DNA of 64,000 nucleotides from Paenibacillus sp. FSL H7-0357 (GTDB lineage: Bacteria > Bacillota > Bacilli > Paenibacillales > Paenibacillaceae). The position numbers were made by a program, and so were the translations under genes. This document shows positions 45,839 through 54,651 of the stretch, piece by piece; position 1 is the stretch's first letter; the number at the start of each line of letters is the position of its first letter. The DNA is taken from positions 4,774,001 to 4,838,000 of the forward strand of contig NZ_CP009241.1 of assembly GCF_000758525.1 (NCBI RefSeq), in the 5' to 3' direction. The notes beneath the pieces are model-generated. The model saw nothing but the letters and a program-made list of their open reading frames with translations. It ran no database searches and was not told where the DNA came from.

Positions 45839-47485
45839 TTATTTGTTCAAATTCTTCAGGTTTTCCTGCCATCTTTCCGTCTTATACTTCAGCAGCTTGG
45901 CATATCCATTCTTCTGGGCATCCACTTCAGCCTGATCGAGAATTGCCAGCACTTCTTCATCATTTTTGGCACTCAGGATGGCTTTGGATTTGGCCTTGTC
46001 GAACACATCCTTCACACTCTGAGCAATGATTCCCTCTTCACTGTCGCCTGGCGGGTCCAGATTAACGAATTCCGTCGTATTAAACTGCGTCTTCCAGGTG
46101 ATTTCGAGCTGCCAGCGTGTCTCCCAGCTACGTTTGTCCTCCGGCAGCGTCTGTTCAAATTTGCTCTTCGACTTATCCACATAGACTGTGTTTCCTGTCC
46201 ATTGGAAGTCCACGGTAGAGTTCATCAATTTGCTTAGGCCTTCAACATCACTTGTATATTTATCTGTGAAAATCGGAGAGTCCTCATCATCCGTTCCGTC
46301 CCAATATAAACCTTCCGGCCCCCACATCGTTACCCGCTGTCCTTCCGGTCCTGTCATCCAATCCAGGAAGGCAAAGACCGCCTCGGGATCTTTTGCAGCT
46401 TGTGTAATGACATTTACGTTCCAGCCCAGCTGATTGTAATCGCCCGGGAAGATTTTGTTACGATCCAGACCCTCTTTATGTATAGGCCAGACCATAATAT
46501 ACCCTGCCTTCGGATCTGCCGCCTTCAGCAGAGCATCCCCAGCAGCACCGAATTCTGTTGGACTTGATGACGCGAATACGGCAATCCGTCCAGTGGTCAC
46601 CTTCTCCGATACCTGCTCCCGCTTTTGTGTGAACGCATCTTGCGTCATCAGCCTTTCACGCATTAATTTACTCGAATATTGCATGGATTCACGGTATACC
46701 GGATCTTTAAAGATGGACGTCAGCTCATTGCCTTGAGGTACGGCCATAATCGAATTAAAGCGATAAGGACGGTTCTCCGCGAACGCCGAGGTTAAAATCT
46801 CAATTCCATCCGCCTGCCCGACTTCCAGCGGGATGACGTTCGGATACTTTTCCTTCACTTGCTTCAAATATTGATATAGATCCTCGGTAGTCTCTAATGA
46901 AGGCGAGCCCAACTCCTCATAGATTTTCTTGTTGACCATATATCCGGCATTGCCGTTAGGCTGCGAGGTATACCAGTTCGGGAATTGATACAGCTTGCCA
47001 TCCGAGGAGCGCAGCATATTGAGCGTCGATTCTCCGGCCCATTTTTTCAAGTTAGGGTATTTGTCCAGATAATCATCCAAGGGCACCAGCAAGCCGTTCG
47101 CACGCAGCTTCTCAATATCGGAGCCTCGTTCCATCCACATCACATCCGGCAAATCGCCTGAGGCAATCATGGTGTTGAGCTTCTGCTTGGCATTCCCCCC
47201 GGAGTTGATGGGAACGACATTGACTTTCTTAGTATCCTTTATCCATTTCGTAGCCGGATCTTCTCCCCAGGCTGGCATGGAGTACCAATCATAATGCCCA
47301 TAGAATGAGAACTCCAGTGGCTTATCGCCAAGGGCAAATCCCCCTTCCTTGTTGTTCCCGGTAGACGTTTCTCCTGAAGGCTTGTTGGTTGAGTTCGTGT
47401 TGTTGCTGCTACAGGCGGCCAGCATCGGCATGACCATCAGTGCAGTGGTCAGAAGCATAAACATGGATCTCCTCAGTTTTACCAT
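45839..47485 (-). CDS. Sugar ABC transporter binding lipoprotein (LplA-like)
   Basis: 548 residues from MVKLRRSMFMLL; the SD-like GGGAG lies inside the longer frame to 47503, so ATG 47485 is preferred. Lipobox LAAC (MVMPMLAACSSN). The large type of binding protein found with LplB/LplC permeases: FALGDKPLEFSFYGHYDW, PDVMWMERGSDIEKLRANGL, FAFLDWMTGPEGQRVTMWGP. No matching ATPase in the window; such systems often share MsmX-type ATPases encoded elsewhere. Confidence 0.93.
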   Translation of the reverse strand: MVKLRRSMFMLLTTALMVMPMLAACSSNNTNSTNKPSGETSTGNNKEGGFALGDKPLEFSFYGHYDWYSMPAWGEDPATKWIKDTKKVNVVPINSGGNAKQKLNTMIASGDLPDVMWMERGSDIEKLRANGLLVPLDDYLDKYPNLKKWAGESTLNMLRSSDGKLYQFPNWYTSQPNGNAGYMVNKKIYEELGSPSLETTEDLYQYLKQVKEKYPNVIPLEVGQADGIEILTSAFAENRPYRFNSIMAVPQGNELTSIFKDPVYRESMQYSSKLMRERLMTQDAFTQKREQVSEKVTTGRIAVFASSSPTEFGAAGDALLKAADPKAGYIMVWPIHKEGLDRNKIFPGDYNQLGWNVNVITQAAKDPEAVFAFLDWMTGPEGQRVTMWGPEGLYWDGTDDEDSPIFTDKYTSDVEGLSKLMNSTVDFQWTGNTVYVDKSKSKFEQTLPEDKRSWETRWQLEITWKTQFNTTEFVNLDPPGDSEEGIIAQSVKDVFDKAKSKAILSAKNDEEVLAILDQAEVDAQKNGYAKLLKYKTERWQENLKNLNK

Positions 47486-47574
47486 CTTAAAAACTCCCTT
47501 CAATATTCTATCTATTGGTCAAGCATGACGCTTGGAACCCGGAAGGAATGACCAGAGGGCCACTGGGCAACAGA

Positions 47575-48471
47575 CTACTCTTTTAACGAACCTACCAGCA
47601 CACCCTTCACAAAATACTTCTGAACGAAGGGATACACGCACATGATCGGGACGGTTGCAACCATCATTGTCGCCATGGACAAGGATTTGCTCGTGACGGT
47701 CTTCATTTGTTCCATGTGGCTTTTGGCCGCTGAATCCATCTGGCTCATCTGCTCGCTCATAATATTAGAATTGAGGATTTGCTGGAGCTTGGTCTGAATC
47801 GGCAGCAAATCGACATTGTTGATATAAATGCTTGGCATGAACCAGTCGTTCCAATGATAAATGGCTGTGAACAGTGACAATGTCGCGAGCACGGGACCGG
47901 ATAAAGGAAACACGATGCGGAACAATACTCCCCAGTTGCTGCATCCGTCTATTTTCGCGGATTCTTCCAAGCCCCCGGGAAGCCCCAGGAAAAAGGTGCG
48001 GAAGATAATCATGTTCCACACGCTGATGATCCCCGGAATAACCAGAACCCAGAACGTATTCATTAGTCCCAGTTCCCGAACCAGCAGGAACGAAGGAATC
48101 AGACCGCCGCTGAAATACATCGTAACGATGCACATAATCATGTAATACTTGCGGCCTATCAACTCTTGCTTCGTCATACCGTATGCCAGAATGGCCGTAG
48201 CCAGGATAGATAGCAACGTTCCGACTCCTGTCCGGAGCAGCGTGATCACAAAGCCGTTCACAAGCCTTGAATCCTCGAACACGATTTTATAATTGTCCAG
48301 TGTGAAGTCGCGGGGCCAGAAGGTAACTCCCCCCAAAACCGTATCCATTCCGTTGTTAAATGAAATAACCGCCGCATTCCAGAAGGGATAGAACGTCACA
48401 AACGCCAATATCGATAGCAGAAAATAGATACTCCAGCTCAACATCTTATCTCCAAAACTCATCCTGTGCAT
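47575..48471 (-). CDS. Carbohydrate ABC permease, LplC/MalG-type
   Basis: 298 residues with six transmembrane helices. The EAA motif is visible: GLPGGLEESAKIDGCSNWGV followed by LFRIVFPLSGPVL. N-terminus MHRMSFGDKMLSWSIYFLLS is standard for LplC homologues. AAGGAGG 8 nt before the ATG. Second permease, 34 nt after the LplB gene. Confidence 0.94.
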   Translation of the reverse strand: MHRMSFGDKMLSWSIYFLLSILAFVTFYPFWNAAVISFNNGMDTVLGGVTFWPRDFTLDNYKIVFEDSRLVNGFVITLLRTGVGTLLSILATAILAYGMTKQELIGRKYYMIMCIVTMYFSGGLIPSFLLVRELGLMNTFWVLVIPGIISVWNMIIFRTFFLGLPGGLEESAKIDGCSNWGVLFRIVFPLSGPVLATLSLFTAIYHWNDWFMPSIYINNVDLLPIQTKLQQILNSNIMSEQMSQMDSAAKSHMEQMKTVTSKSLSMATMMVATVPIMCVYPFVQKYFVKGVLVGSLKE

Positions 48472-48505
48472 GATGTAGCCGCCTCCTTCAAGTCATATCC
48501 CCGGA

Positions 48506-49462
48506 TTACCATAAGCTGTTTCCCGATCTTCGTGAGAAGAGATTAGCCATAGTCAGCATGCCTACGCTTATGATCGCCTTGAACAGTCCAGCCGCCGTCG
48601 CATAGGAGAATCTTGAATTCTCTATCCCTATCCGGTACACATACGTGTCCAGAACTTCGGAGACATCCCGCAAGACCGGGTTGGAGCCCAAGAGCAAAAT
48701 ATCCTCAAATCCCGCACTTAGCAAGTTGCCGATAGCCAGGATCATAAATATGGTAATGACAGGCAGAATGGAAGGAATGGTGATGCGGTAAATTTGCTTA
48801 AATCTGCTAGCTCCGTCAATGGAGGCTGCCTCGTAGATATGAGGGTCCACACCGGCAATCGCAGCCAGATACACGATGGACGCAAAGCCGATTTCTTTCC
48901 AGACACCTGTCGTTACGAGAATCGTCCAGAAATATTCTGGTATAGATAGGAAGTTAATAGGCTCGTCGATCAGATGCACACTCTGCAGAAGAATGTTAAT
49001 GCTGCCGTTATCGGTCGACAGGAGGGAAATGACAAATCCCGAGACAATGACCCAGGACAGAAAATGCGGCAAATAACTGATTGTCTGAACGACCCGCTTG
49101 AATGCAGCCTTTTTGACTTCATTCAGCATGAGCGCCAAAAGGATTGGAGCCGGAAAACCAACGAAGAACTTGAGCAGGCTGATCACCAGCGTATTGCGCA
49201 TCACGGTCCAGAATTCAGGAGCATTGAAGAACATCTCAAAATGCTTGAATCCGACCCAGGGACTATGTAGAAAACCTTTATAAATGCTGTAATCCTGAAA
49301 TGCCATCAGCACCCCGTACATCGGAATGTAACTGAAAACAAAAACGAACAACAATGCGGGAATCACCATCAGTTGAATGTCCCATTGCTTGAAAAACCTT
49401 CGTGCCAGCGAATCCTGCTTTATCTTATGTTCTTTAGTGACTGAGACTGGAATCATTAACAT
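48506..49462 (-). CDS. Carbohydrate ABC permease, LplB/UgpA-type
   Basis: 318 residues with six helices; EAA loop IYEAASIDGASRFKQIYRIT then IPSILPVITIFMI. Start at 49462 or ATG two codons later; the leader reads GGGAGCGAGGG just before. First gene of the operon permease-permease-binding protein-regulator-kinase-GH4. The two palindromic repeats at 49485 and 49527 lie within 90 nt upstream. Confidence 0.94.
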   Translation of the reverse strand: MLMIPVSVTKEHKIKQDSLARRFFKQWDIQLMVIPALLFVFVFSYIPMYGVLMAFQDYSIYKGFLHSPWVGFKHFEMFFNAPEFWTVMRNTLVISLLKFFVGFPAPILLALMLNEVKKAAFKRVVQTISYLPHFLSWVIVSGFVISLLSTDNGSINILLQSVHLIDEPINFLSIPEYFWTILVTTGVWKEIGFASIVYLAAIAGVDPHIYEAASIDGASRFKQIYRITIPSILPVITIFMILAIGNLLSAGFEDILLLGSNPVLRDVSEVLDTYVYRIGIENSRFSYATAAGLFKAIISVGMLTMANLFSRRSGNSLW

Positions 49463-49484
49463 CCCTCGCTCCCATGTACTGTAA

Positions 49485-49546
49485 AATTAAAACCTTTTAA
49501 CTTTCATCCTAAAAAAATATCATCATAATTAAAACCTTTTAACTTT
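49485..49546. promoter_or_regulatory. Two copies of a 20-bp palindrome-containing repeat upstream of the sugar operon
   Basis: AATTAAAACCTTTTAACTTT occurs at 49485-49504 and 49527-49546, start-to-start 42 bp (four helical turns). Each contains TTAAAA-CC-TTTTAA, a perfect 6-bp-arm palindrome. They lie directly upstream of the first permease and are candidate operators for the operon's LacI-type or another regulator, though LacI-family sites usually have a central CG. Confidence 0.5.
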
Positions 49547-49621
49547 AGTTCAAAAAAATAAAAGCCTCCTTCCATGCCCTTGAACATTTCATACCTTGAG
49601 AGGACCTTTCCTTAAAGGGAT

Positions 49622-49635
49622 TGTAAGCGCTTTTA
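49622..49635. promoter_or_regulatory. cre site (CcpA) upstream of the sugar operon
   Basis: TGTAAGCGCTTTTA fits TGWAARCGYTWNCW at nearly all positions (13 of 14). It lies about 160 bp upstream of the first permease, where the minus-strand promoter is expected; carbon catabolite repression of a sugar operon is the ordinary expectation. Confidence 0.7.
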
Positions 49636-50103
49636 TCGTGTGTGTCAATACTAAAAATTTGTATCTGCTATAAATATTAGAGCGTCATCCCCCTTTCTCT
49701 AATGTTAGTTTATATTACACATTTGGCGACTTGTTAGTAGGATTATAAAACATTAAAATGAGATTGTCGATACTTTTTGATGTTTTTAATTGTATTTCAG
49801 AAAAAAACGAGAGTGAAACTACTGGAATTAGAATTTCCGCCCATACAGCGTTATGTATTGTGACATTAAACTCAAATTAGCTTCTGCGTTAAAACAAGCA
49901 TTTTGATACTGTATTCTGATAGGGTACAACATGAGCTGATCCATTTAAAACTGAGGAAGGGTAATGGCCATATTTGCAGTAAATCTCAAAGGAATAATGA
50001 CACTATTGAAGTAGAAAATAAGAAGTAATCTATAAAACAAAGGCGAATTCTCATTCATAATTGAATGGAAATTCGCCTTTATTTATTTTTGGGCATTTCA
50101 CAA
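49636..50103. other. AT-rich intergenic region
   Basis: No convincing gene. A 16-codon frame at 49964-50014 (MAIFAVNLKGIMTLLK) has GAGGAAGGG just upstream, and a terminator-like hairpin (AGGCGAATT/AATTCGCCT then TTTATTTATTTTT, 50042-50095) follows, so a short plus-strand transcript is possible. Otherwise this may be leftover sequence from a lost gene. Confidence 0.35.
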
Positions 50104-50160
50104 GTCAGTACTGAACCTTTGATCGTGCCAACAAGCTTAAGATGACAAACGCACCCTAAG
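50104..50160 (+). pseudogene. Remnant copy of the CPBP protease 3' end
   Basis: Reads VSTEPLIVPTSLR-stop, matching the last residues of the protease at 35071-35949 (RSTQPLNMPTSLR-stop), and the similarity continues about 15 bases past the stop (ACAAACGC..CCTAAG). About 6-8 differences over 55 bases. No protease sequence is recognisable upstream of it. Confidence 0.6.
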
Positions 50161-50211
50161 CTTGATTCTGTAGTCCCGGCGGGATCGTACCGGGCTTCAG
50201 ATCTTTACATG

Positions 50212-51003
50212 CTAAGCCGAATATTCCTCAGCCTCATCCCTGGACGGGGCTTCGCCCGACATTTGCTTCAGCAGCTTTTTCATCATGACCGAGGCTTTCA
50301 CCTTGGTGTGCAGGCAGGGTGAAACTTCTATGGAATAATGGCCCTTGCGCACTGCTTCCCTCAACTCCTTCACCGTGGAGCAAGTGTATTCGAGCTTATT
50401 CAACACGCTACCATATTGTAGGCATTGATGACTGTCGCTTCCGGCAATGACCGATACACCCAGCTTGGCAGCAAAAGGAATAATCAATGCACGGTACGCC
50501 TCCGCTCCCTGCATGTAAATATCCTTGGCATTGAAATCAAAAGCATCCAGCCGGGCCAGCTGCTCCGGGTCCAGATGATGCAGCGGAGTGGAGCTCCGGA
50601 ACGGGTGGCCTCCGATTTTCCACAAGTCCCGGGAATCAGCCAGATCCAGCAGCTGACGGAACGGTATGAAATGCCCCTCTTTGGTGTAATCCTCAAGACT
50701 GGAACGGACATCCAGAATATGCTCCTTCAGCCCGATCAGCAAAATATGGCCCGTCTCGGCAATATCCACTTCCATTCCAGGGAAAATCTTCAGCCCGTCC
50801 GCTTCGTAATAATGGCCGTTGTAAGGATACATACGGTCCAGCGTCTCATACATCGCGAAGAAGTTGGAGGTGTTGAAATGCTCAGTCAGGGCGATGGCAT
50901 CCAGACCGTTTGCTACAGCTTCCCTGACCATCTCCCGGAAGTAATCCGGGGAGAAGCTTGATTTCTTGGACAGCTTGCCATGGGTATGCAGATCTATATT
51001 CAT
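50212..51003 (-). CDS. PHP-domain phosphoesterase
   Basis: 263 residues. Metal-binding signature of the PHP superfamily: MNIDLHTHGKLSK (first HxH), DAIALTEHFNTSNFF, FPGMEVDIAET, IGGHPFRSSTPL and the late SVIAGSDSHQCLQYG. This is the layout of histidinol-phosphatase-like or nucleotide-cleaving PHP enzymes; substrate unknown. GGAGAG before the ATG. It follows ecfT by 35 nt in the same direction and so belongs to the transporter operon. Confidence 0.85.
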   Translation of the reverse strand: MNIDLHTHGKLSKKSSFSPDYFREMVREAVANGLDAIALTEHFNTSNFFAMYETLDRMYPYNGHYYEADGLKIFPGMEVDIAETGHILLIGLKEHILDVRSSLEDYTKEGHFIPFRQLLDLADSRDLWKIGGHPFRSSTPLHHLDPEQLARLDAFDFNAKDIYMQGAEAYRALIIPFAAKLGVSVIAGSDSHQCLQYGSVLNKLEYTCSTVKELREAVRKGHYSIEVSPCLHTKVKASVMMKKLLKQMSGEAPSRDEAEEYSA

Positions 51004-51038
51004 AAATGGATTTCTCTCCTTTGTGCTAGAGGGTGAGT

Positions 51039-51875
51039 TTAATAGAGCAAATTTGGATAGGCAGAACCCGCGAGAAACAGCAAACCTATATACACGGCAG
51101 AGCCTGCAATAAAAGCCCAGTCGGTTCGTTTCATAGCCAGATATGACAGCTTCATCTTTCGCACCTGCGGATTCTTCACTGCATAAGTATACCCTCTGGT
51201 CTCCAGCGCTTCGACGGTTGTCCGGGAACGTTTGGCTGTATTCAGCATCAATGGATAGAAGACCAGCACGATAATCCGCAAATAATAAGCGGCAGTGCGC
51301 CAGTACAGGATTCCATGCTTCAGTGGCCTTTGGCCTCTCAATCTGAACGAGAGCAGAATCTGGTGAAACTCTTCCAGCAGTGTGGGCAGAATCCGGTAAC
51401 CGTAGGACAAGCTGAAGGCAAAAGCATCAGGTACCCCTAGCGAGGACAGTCCGTCACTCAGCCGCTCCGGATCCAGACTGGAGAAGACGGTAATACTAGC
51501 CAGTGAAATGACGGAGAGCTTAAGCGTCAGCGTCAACATGGGCAGCAGCGATTCCGCCCCGCCCCCGAAGAACAACGACACCAGGAACATCCAGCCGATC
51601 TGGCTGATCAACCCCAGGCAGAGAATAAATATGATATAGGGACTCACCCGGGACAGGATCGTCGTGATGACCATCAGCACAAACATACCAAGCAATATCG
51701 TCCGGTTGTACACAAACCAGGGCGCAATCGCGAAGAATACATACCAGATCAGCAGCGTGCGCGGGTCCAGCCTGCCGAGGAAAGTACTGCTGCTGTTGTA
51801 AGCATTGCCAAGCAGCTCCAGCTTGATCTGCTCGACTGAAATCCGGTTAAGTGCCCGTTTGACTGTTTCCACCAT
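51039..51875 (-). CDS. ecfT: ECF transporter transmembrane component T
   Basis: 278 residues with four or five membrane helices (LLIWYVFFAIAPWFVYN, LIFILCLGLISQIGWMF..) and the two conserved Arg motifs of EcfT (SYGYRILPTLLEEFHQI; FRLRGQRPLK, ALETRGYTYA) that contact the ATPases. It overlaps the upstream ATPase gene by 29 bases. With two ATPases and an S component in the same operon it completes a full energy-coupling-factor transporter. Confidence 0.92.
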   Translation of the reverse strand: MVETVKRALNRISVEQIKLELLGNAYNSSSTFLGRLDPRTLLIWYVFFAIAPWFVYNRTILLGMFVLMVITTILSRVSPYIIFILCLGLISQIGWMFLVSLFFGGGAESLLPMLTLTLKLSVISLASITVFSSLDPERLSDGLSSLGVPDAFAFSLSYGYRILPTLLEEFHQILLSFRLRGQRPLKHGILYWRTAAYYLRIIVLVFYPLMLNTAKRSRTTVEALETRGYTYAVKNPQVRKMKLSYLAMKRTDWAFIAGSAVYIGLLFLAGSAYPNLLY

Positions 51876-52794
51876 GCGTAACCGCCTCCTTTCTCCATTC
51901 CACAGTCCTGGTAAATTCTTCGAAGCTGCAGCAGATGCGGGGCAGCCCCAGCATCCGGCTCAGCTCCATGAGCTGGGTATCAGCCAGCCCGGCGCGGCGC
52001 AGCAACGCGCCGTCGGAGAATATTTCATCCTTGCTTCCGTCGGCAATAATCATCCCGTCGTTCATCACGATCACCCGGCTGGCCCATTCCGCTACCAGCG
52101 CCATGTCATGGGTGGCAATGACCACAGTCTCCACGTGACTGCGCAGCGTCTCCAGCACCTCTACCATCTCCTGCTTCGTTGAAATATCCAGGTTGGCGGT
52201 AGGTTCATCCAGCAGCATCACTGCTGGACGGACAGCCGCGCCAATCGCCAGCGAAACCCTGCGCTGCTGCCCGCCGCTGAGCAGGCGGGCGTCACGCTCG
52301 GCCAGCTCATGCAGACGGAAGGCCTCCATCATCGCTTCTACCGTTTCATCCATATCCGCGAGCCGCCTTGCCTTCAAGTAATAGGCGATCTCTCCACGCA
52401 CGGAGTCGTCGATGAACATATCCTCGGGGTTCTGGAACACATAGGAGGCAATACCGGAGAGGCGCTCCGGCGGCAAGCCGTTCACCTTCATTCCCTTGAC
52501 ATAAACGGTTCCTCCGGTTGGTGTGGTGATGCCGGCAATCAGCTTCATCAGCGAAGACTTCCCTGCGCCGTTGTTGCCGATCAGTGCAACCGATTCCCCG
52601 GAGCGCAGCTCCAGGTTAATTCCTTTCAGCACCGGATGCACCGTTTTGTGGATAGTCCGGTAGGAAAGCAGGACCTTATCCATCTTGACAATGGCCTCCC
52701 CCTTCCGCTCAACGGGTACGGGAAGCTGCTCTGCGGCAATGGCGGACCATTCGATGCCGCAGCGGCGCATGAAGCAGCCGCCGCTCTCCCACAT
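51847..52794 (-). CDS. ecfA: ECF transporter ATPase (second)
   Basis: 315 residues. ABC domain: Walker A ALIGNNGAGKSSLMKL, Q-loop SYVFQNPEDMF, signature LLSGGQQRRVSLA, Walker B VMLLDEPTANLD, switch His VVIATHDMA. The first 35 residues before AIVKMDKVLLSY are unconserved; no ribosome binding site precedes the first ATG, and GGGGGAGG precedes an internal ATG at 52683, so the real start is uncertain. 30 nt after the first ATPase. Confidence 0.9.
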   Translation of the reverse strand: MWESGGCFMRRCGIEWSAIAAEQLPVPVERKGEAIVKMDKVLLSYRTIHKTVHPVLKGINLELRSGESVALIGNNGAGKSSLMKLIAGITTPTGGTVYVKGMKVNGLPPERLSGIASYVFQNPEDMFIDDSVRGEIAYYLKARRLADMDETVEAMMEAFRLHELAERDARLLSGGQQRRVSLAIGAAVRPAVMLLDEPTANLDISTKQEMVEVLETLRSHVETVVIATHDMALVAEWASRVIVMNDGMIIADGSKDEIFSDGALLRRAGLADTQLMELSRMLGLPRICCSFEEFTRTVEWRKEAVTHGGNSQTGT

Positions 52795-52824
52795 GTTCAG
52801 CGGATATAGCGTTCCGCTCCGGGG

Positions 52825-53598
52825 TCAGGGCTGCAGCATCCAAGCTGCCCGGGTCACATCGGGCGGATAGATGCCCAGCGCCAGCAGTTCCTCCACCGAA
52901 GACAACGCTTCGCGCACCGGCTTATGCCAGCGCAGCCTGCCGCCGTCCATCAGCACAACCGAATGGCAGTATTCCGCAATGAACTCAGCATGATGCTCGA
53001 TGACGACGATGGTTTTGCCGTGCTGTTCATTCAGGCGGCGCAGAATGTCGTAGATTTGGCGGGCATGCTGCGGATCAAGCTGTGCGACCGGCTCGTCAAT
53101 AACGAGAATATCCGGGTCCATCGCCAGCGCTCCGGCCAGCGCAAGCAAATGCTTCTGCCCGCCGCTGAGCTGCCAGATGAATTCGCTGCCCATACCGCTG
53201 AGTCCTGTCAGCGCAAGTGCCCGTTCTCCCCGCTCCCGGTAATCGGCCAGGCCGTAATTCAGCGGGGTGAAGCATACATCATCCAGCACGGTCGGACGGA
53301 CCAGCTGATTCTCAAAATCCTGGTAAACATAGCCCATATGTCTGGAGAGCTGGCTTACGCTTTTCCCGGTTGCAGATTCTCCGCGCAGCAAAACCTCACC
53401 TTCAAAATCACCAGTGTAATAATGCGGGATCAGGCCGTTGAAGCATTTGCAGAGCGTGGATTTCCCCGAACCGTTGCTGCCCATCACCGCAATAAAGTCA
53501 CCTTCCTGAAGCTTGAGCGATACCTCCCGCAGCACCGGCTGCTCGGCACCCGGATACGTAAACGTTACTTCCTTCAGTTCAAGTACCGGTTTACGCAT
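52825..53598 (-). CDS. ecfA: ECF transporter ATPase (first)
   Basis: 257 residues from MRKPVLELKEVTFTYPGAEQ; the longer frame to 53649 is upstream read-through, and GGAGGAGG sits inside it. Walker A AVMGSNGSGKSTLCKC, Q-loop GYVYQDFENQLV, signature LSGGQKHLLALAGAL, Walker B ILVIDEPVAQLDPQ, switch VVIEHHAE. It overlaps the S component by 8 bases. Confidence 0.93.
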   Translation of the reverse strand: MRKPVLELKEVTFTYPGAEQPVLREVSLKLQEGDFIAVMGSNGSGKSTLCKCFNGLIPHYYTGDFEGEVLLRGESATGKSVSQLSRHMGYVYQDFENQLVRPTVLDDVCFTPLNYGLADYRERGERALALTGLSGMGSEFIWQLSGGQKHLLALAGALAMDPDILVIDEPVAQLDPQHARQIYDILRRLNEQHGKTIVVIEHHAEFIAEYCHSVVLMDGGRLRWHKPVREALSSVEELLALGIYPPDVTRAAWMLQP

Positions 53599-54475
53599 CA
53601 AATTGGCCTCCTCCCTGCCGCCTGCGGGCAGCGCGGCGCAGCAGCACAATAATCACAGCTGCAGCAATAACCGCAGCGGCCAGCATGCTCAGCCAGATCA
53701 GACTTCCCTCATGAGATTCGGCCCCAGGCAGCTCGAACTCACCGATGCTCCAGCCGGATTCTGACAGCAGCTCCGCACCGAGCGCCAGCAGTGACAGGAT
53801 GATTCCGCCAATGACGAGCTTCGGTGACAGCCAGGCACCGCTGGTGTATTTCATATTCCGTTCGCGGGGTTTCATTCCAAGCAAGGGTTCGATTTTTCCG
53901 TATAAACGCGGCACCAGATATAACGTCGGTAGCAGTGCAAACAGGATGCCGGAGAACAGCACATCATTCAGAAAACCCACACCCTCGATGATTACAATAC
54001 TTTCGGCCAGTCCTTTAACGGCTTCCAGCTCCTCTACCCCGACCCATACCTTGACGATGTCGATGACCGAGCTGAAGAACTGGTGGATGGCCACCCCGCT
54101 GATCGCCGCCACCCCAACCTGCCTGCGGTTCTTGGGATCGGAGACCATGCGGCCTGCTGTGTACATCGCCAGTGAGAAGGTAATGAATTTCTCCAGTTCT
54201 CCCAGACCGCCGAATTGGCCGAGCATCAACTCGCCGAAGATTACTTCACCGACAGCGGCACCCACAGCGGCATATAGCGGATGAAACAACATACAGAGCG
54301 TGAGCGGGATGAAGGCGAAATACTCGACAGACAGCTCAATCGGCCCAAGCTGCAGGCTTGGAATCAGCTCCGTGAACATGTTGGACAACCCGTACAAGGA
54401 CATGGACAGCACAAAAATCATCATTTTTTGCGATTGAGTCAGCGTATAACGGTTTTTTAACGTACTCATGAACAA
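53591..54475 (-). CDS. ECF transporter S component (substrate unknown)
   Basis: 294 residues. Six hydrophobic helices are visible in the first 200 residues (MMIFVLSMSLYGLSNMF, YFAFIPLTLCMLFHPLYAAV, ...FLNDVLFSGILFALLPTLYL), as in S components, followed by a linker and two extra helices (VIGGIILSLLALGAELL, LSMLAAAVIAAAVIIVLL) and a basic tail, which is unusual. TTG at 54475 has GGAGG at 8 nt; ATG 54469 is the alternative. First gene of the operon S-A-A-T-PHP; divergent from the RpiR regulator. Confidence 0.8.
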   Translation of the reverse strand: MFMSTLKNRYTLTQSQKMMIFVLSMSLYGLSNMFTELIPSLQLGPIELSVEYFAFIPLTLCMLFHPLYAAVGAAVGEVIFGELMLGQFGGLGELEKFITFSLAMYTAGRMVSDPKNRRQVGVAAISGVAIHQFFSSVIDIVKVWVGVEELEAVKGLAESIVIIEGVGFLNDVLFSGILFALLPTLYLVPRLYGKIEPLLGMKPRERNMKYTSGAWLSPKLVIGGIILSLLALGAELLSESGWSIGEFELPGAESHEGSLIWLSMLAAAVIAAAVIIVLLRRAARRRQGGGQFDA

Positions 54476-54579
54476 ATCGGCCCCCTCCAGGAAATTACCT
54501 TAAGTATAGAAAGTGCGTGTCAGCACAGCTTTTCCCGATTGTTAATGCAATGTAATGTTTTTTTCAGTTTTTTTAACGG

Positions 54580-54595
54580 TGTAAAAATATTTACA
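54580..54595. promoter_or_regulatory. Palindromic operator candidate between ECF operon and rpiR
   Basis: TGTAAA-AATA-TTTACA: perfect 6-bp arms. Centrally placed in the divergent region (105 bp from the S component, 57 bp from the regulator), a natural site for the RpiR-type protein. Confidence 0.5.
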
Positions 54596-54651
54596 ACACA
54601 CTGGGGCCGTATAGTGGAAGCAGAATCTTCTAATCAGGAGGCCTTACCGCT

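Noticed and set aside
49964..50014. 16-codon ORF with ribosome binding site
   Set aside because: Kept only as a note in the intergenic entry; too short and untested for conservation.
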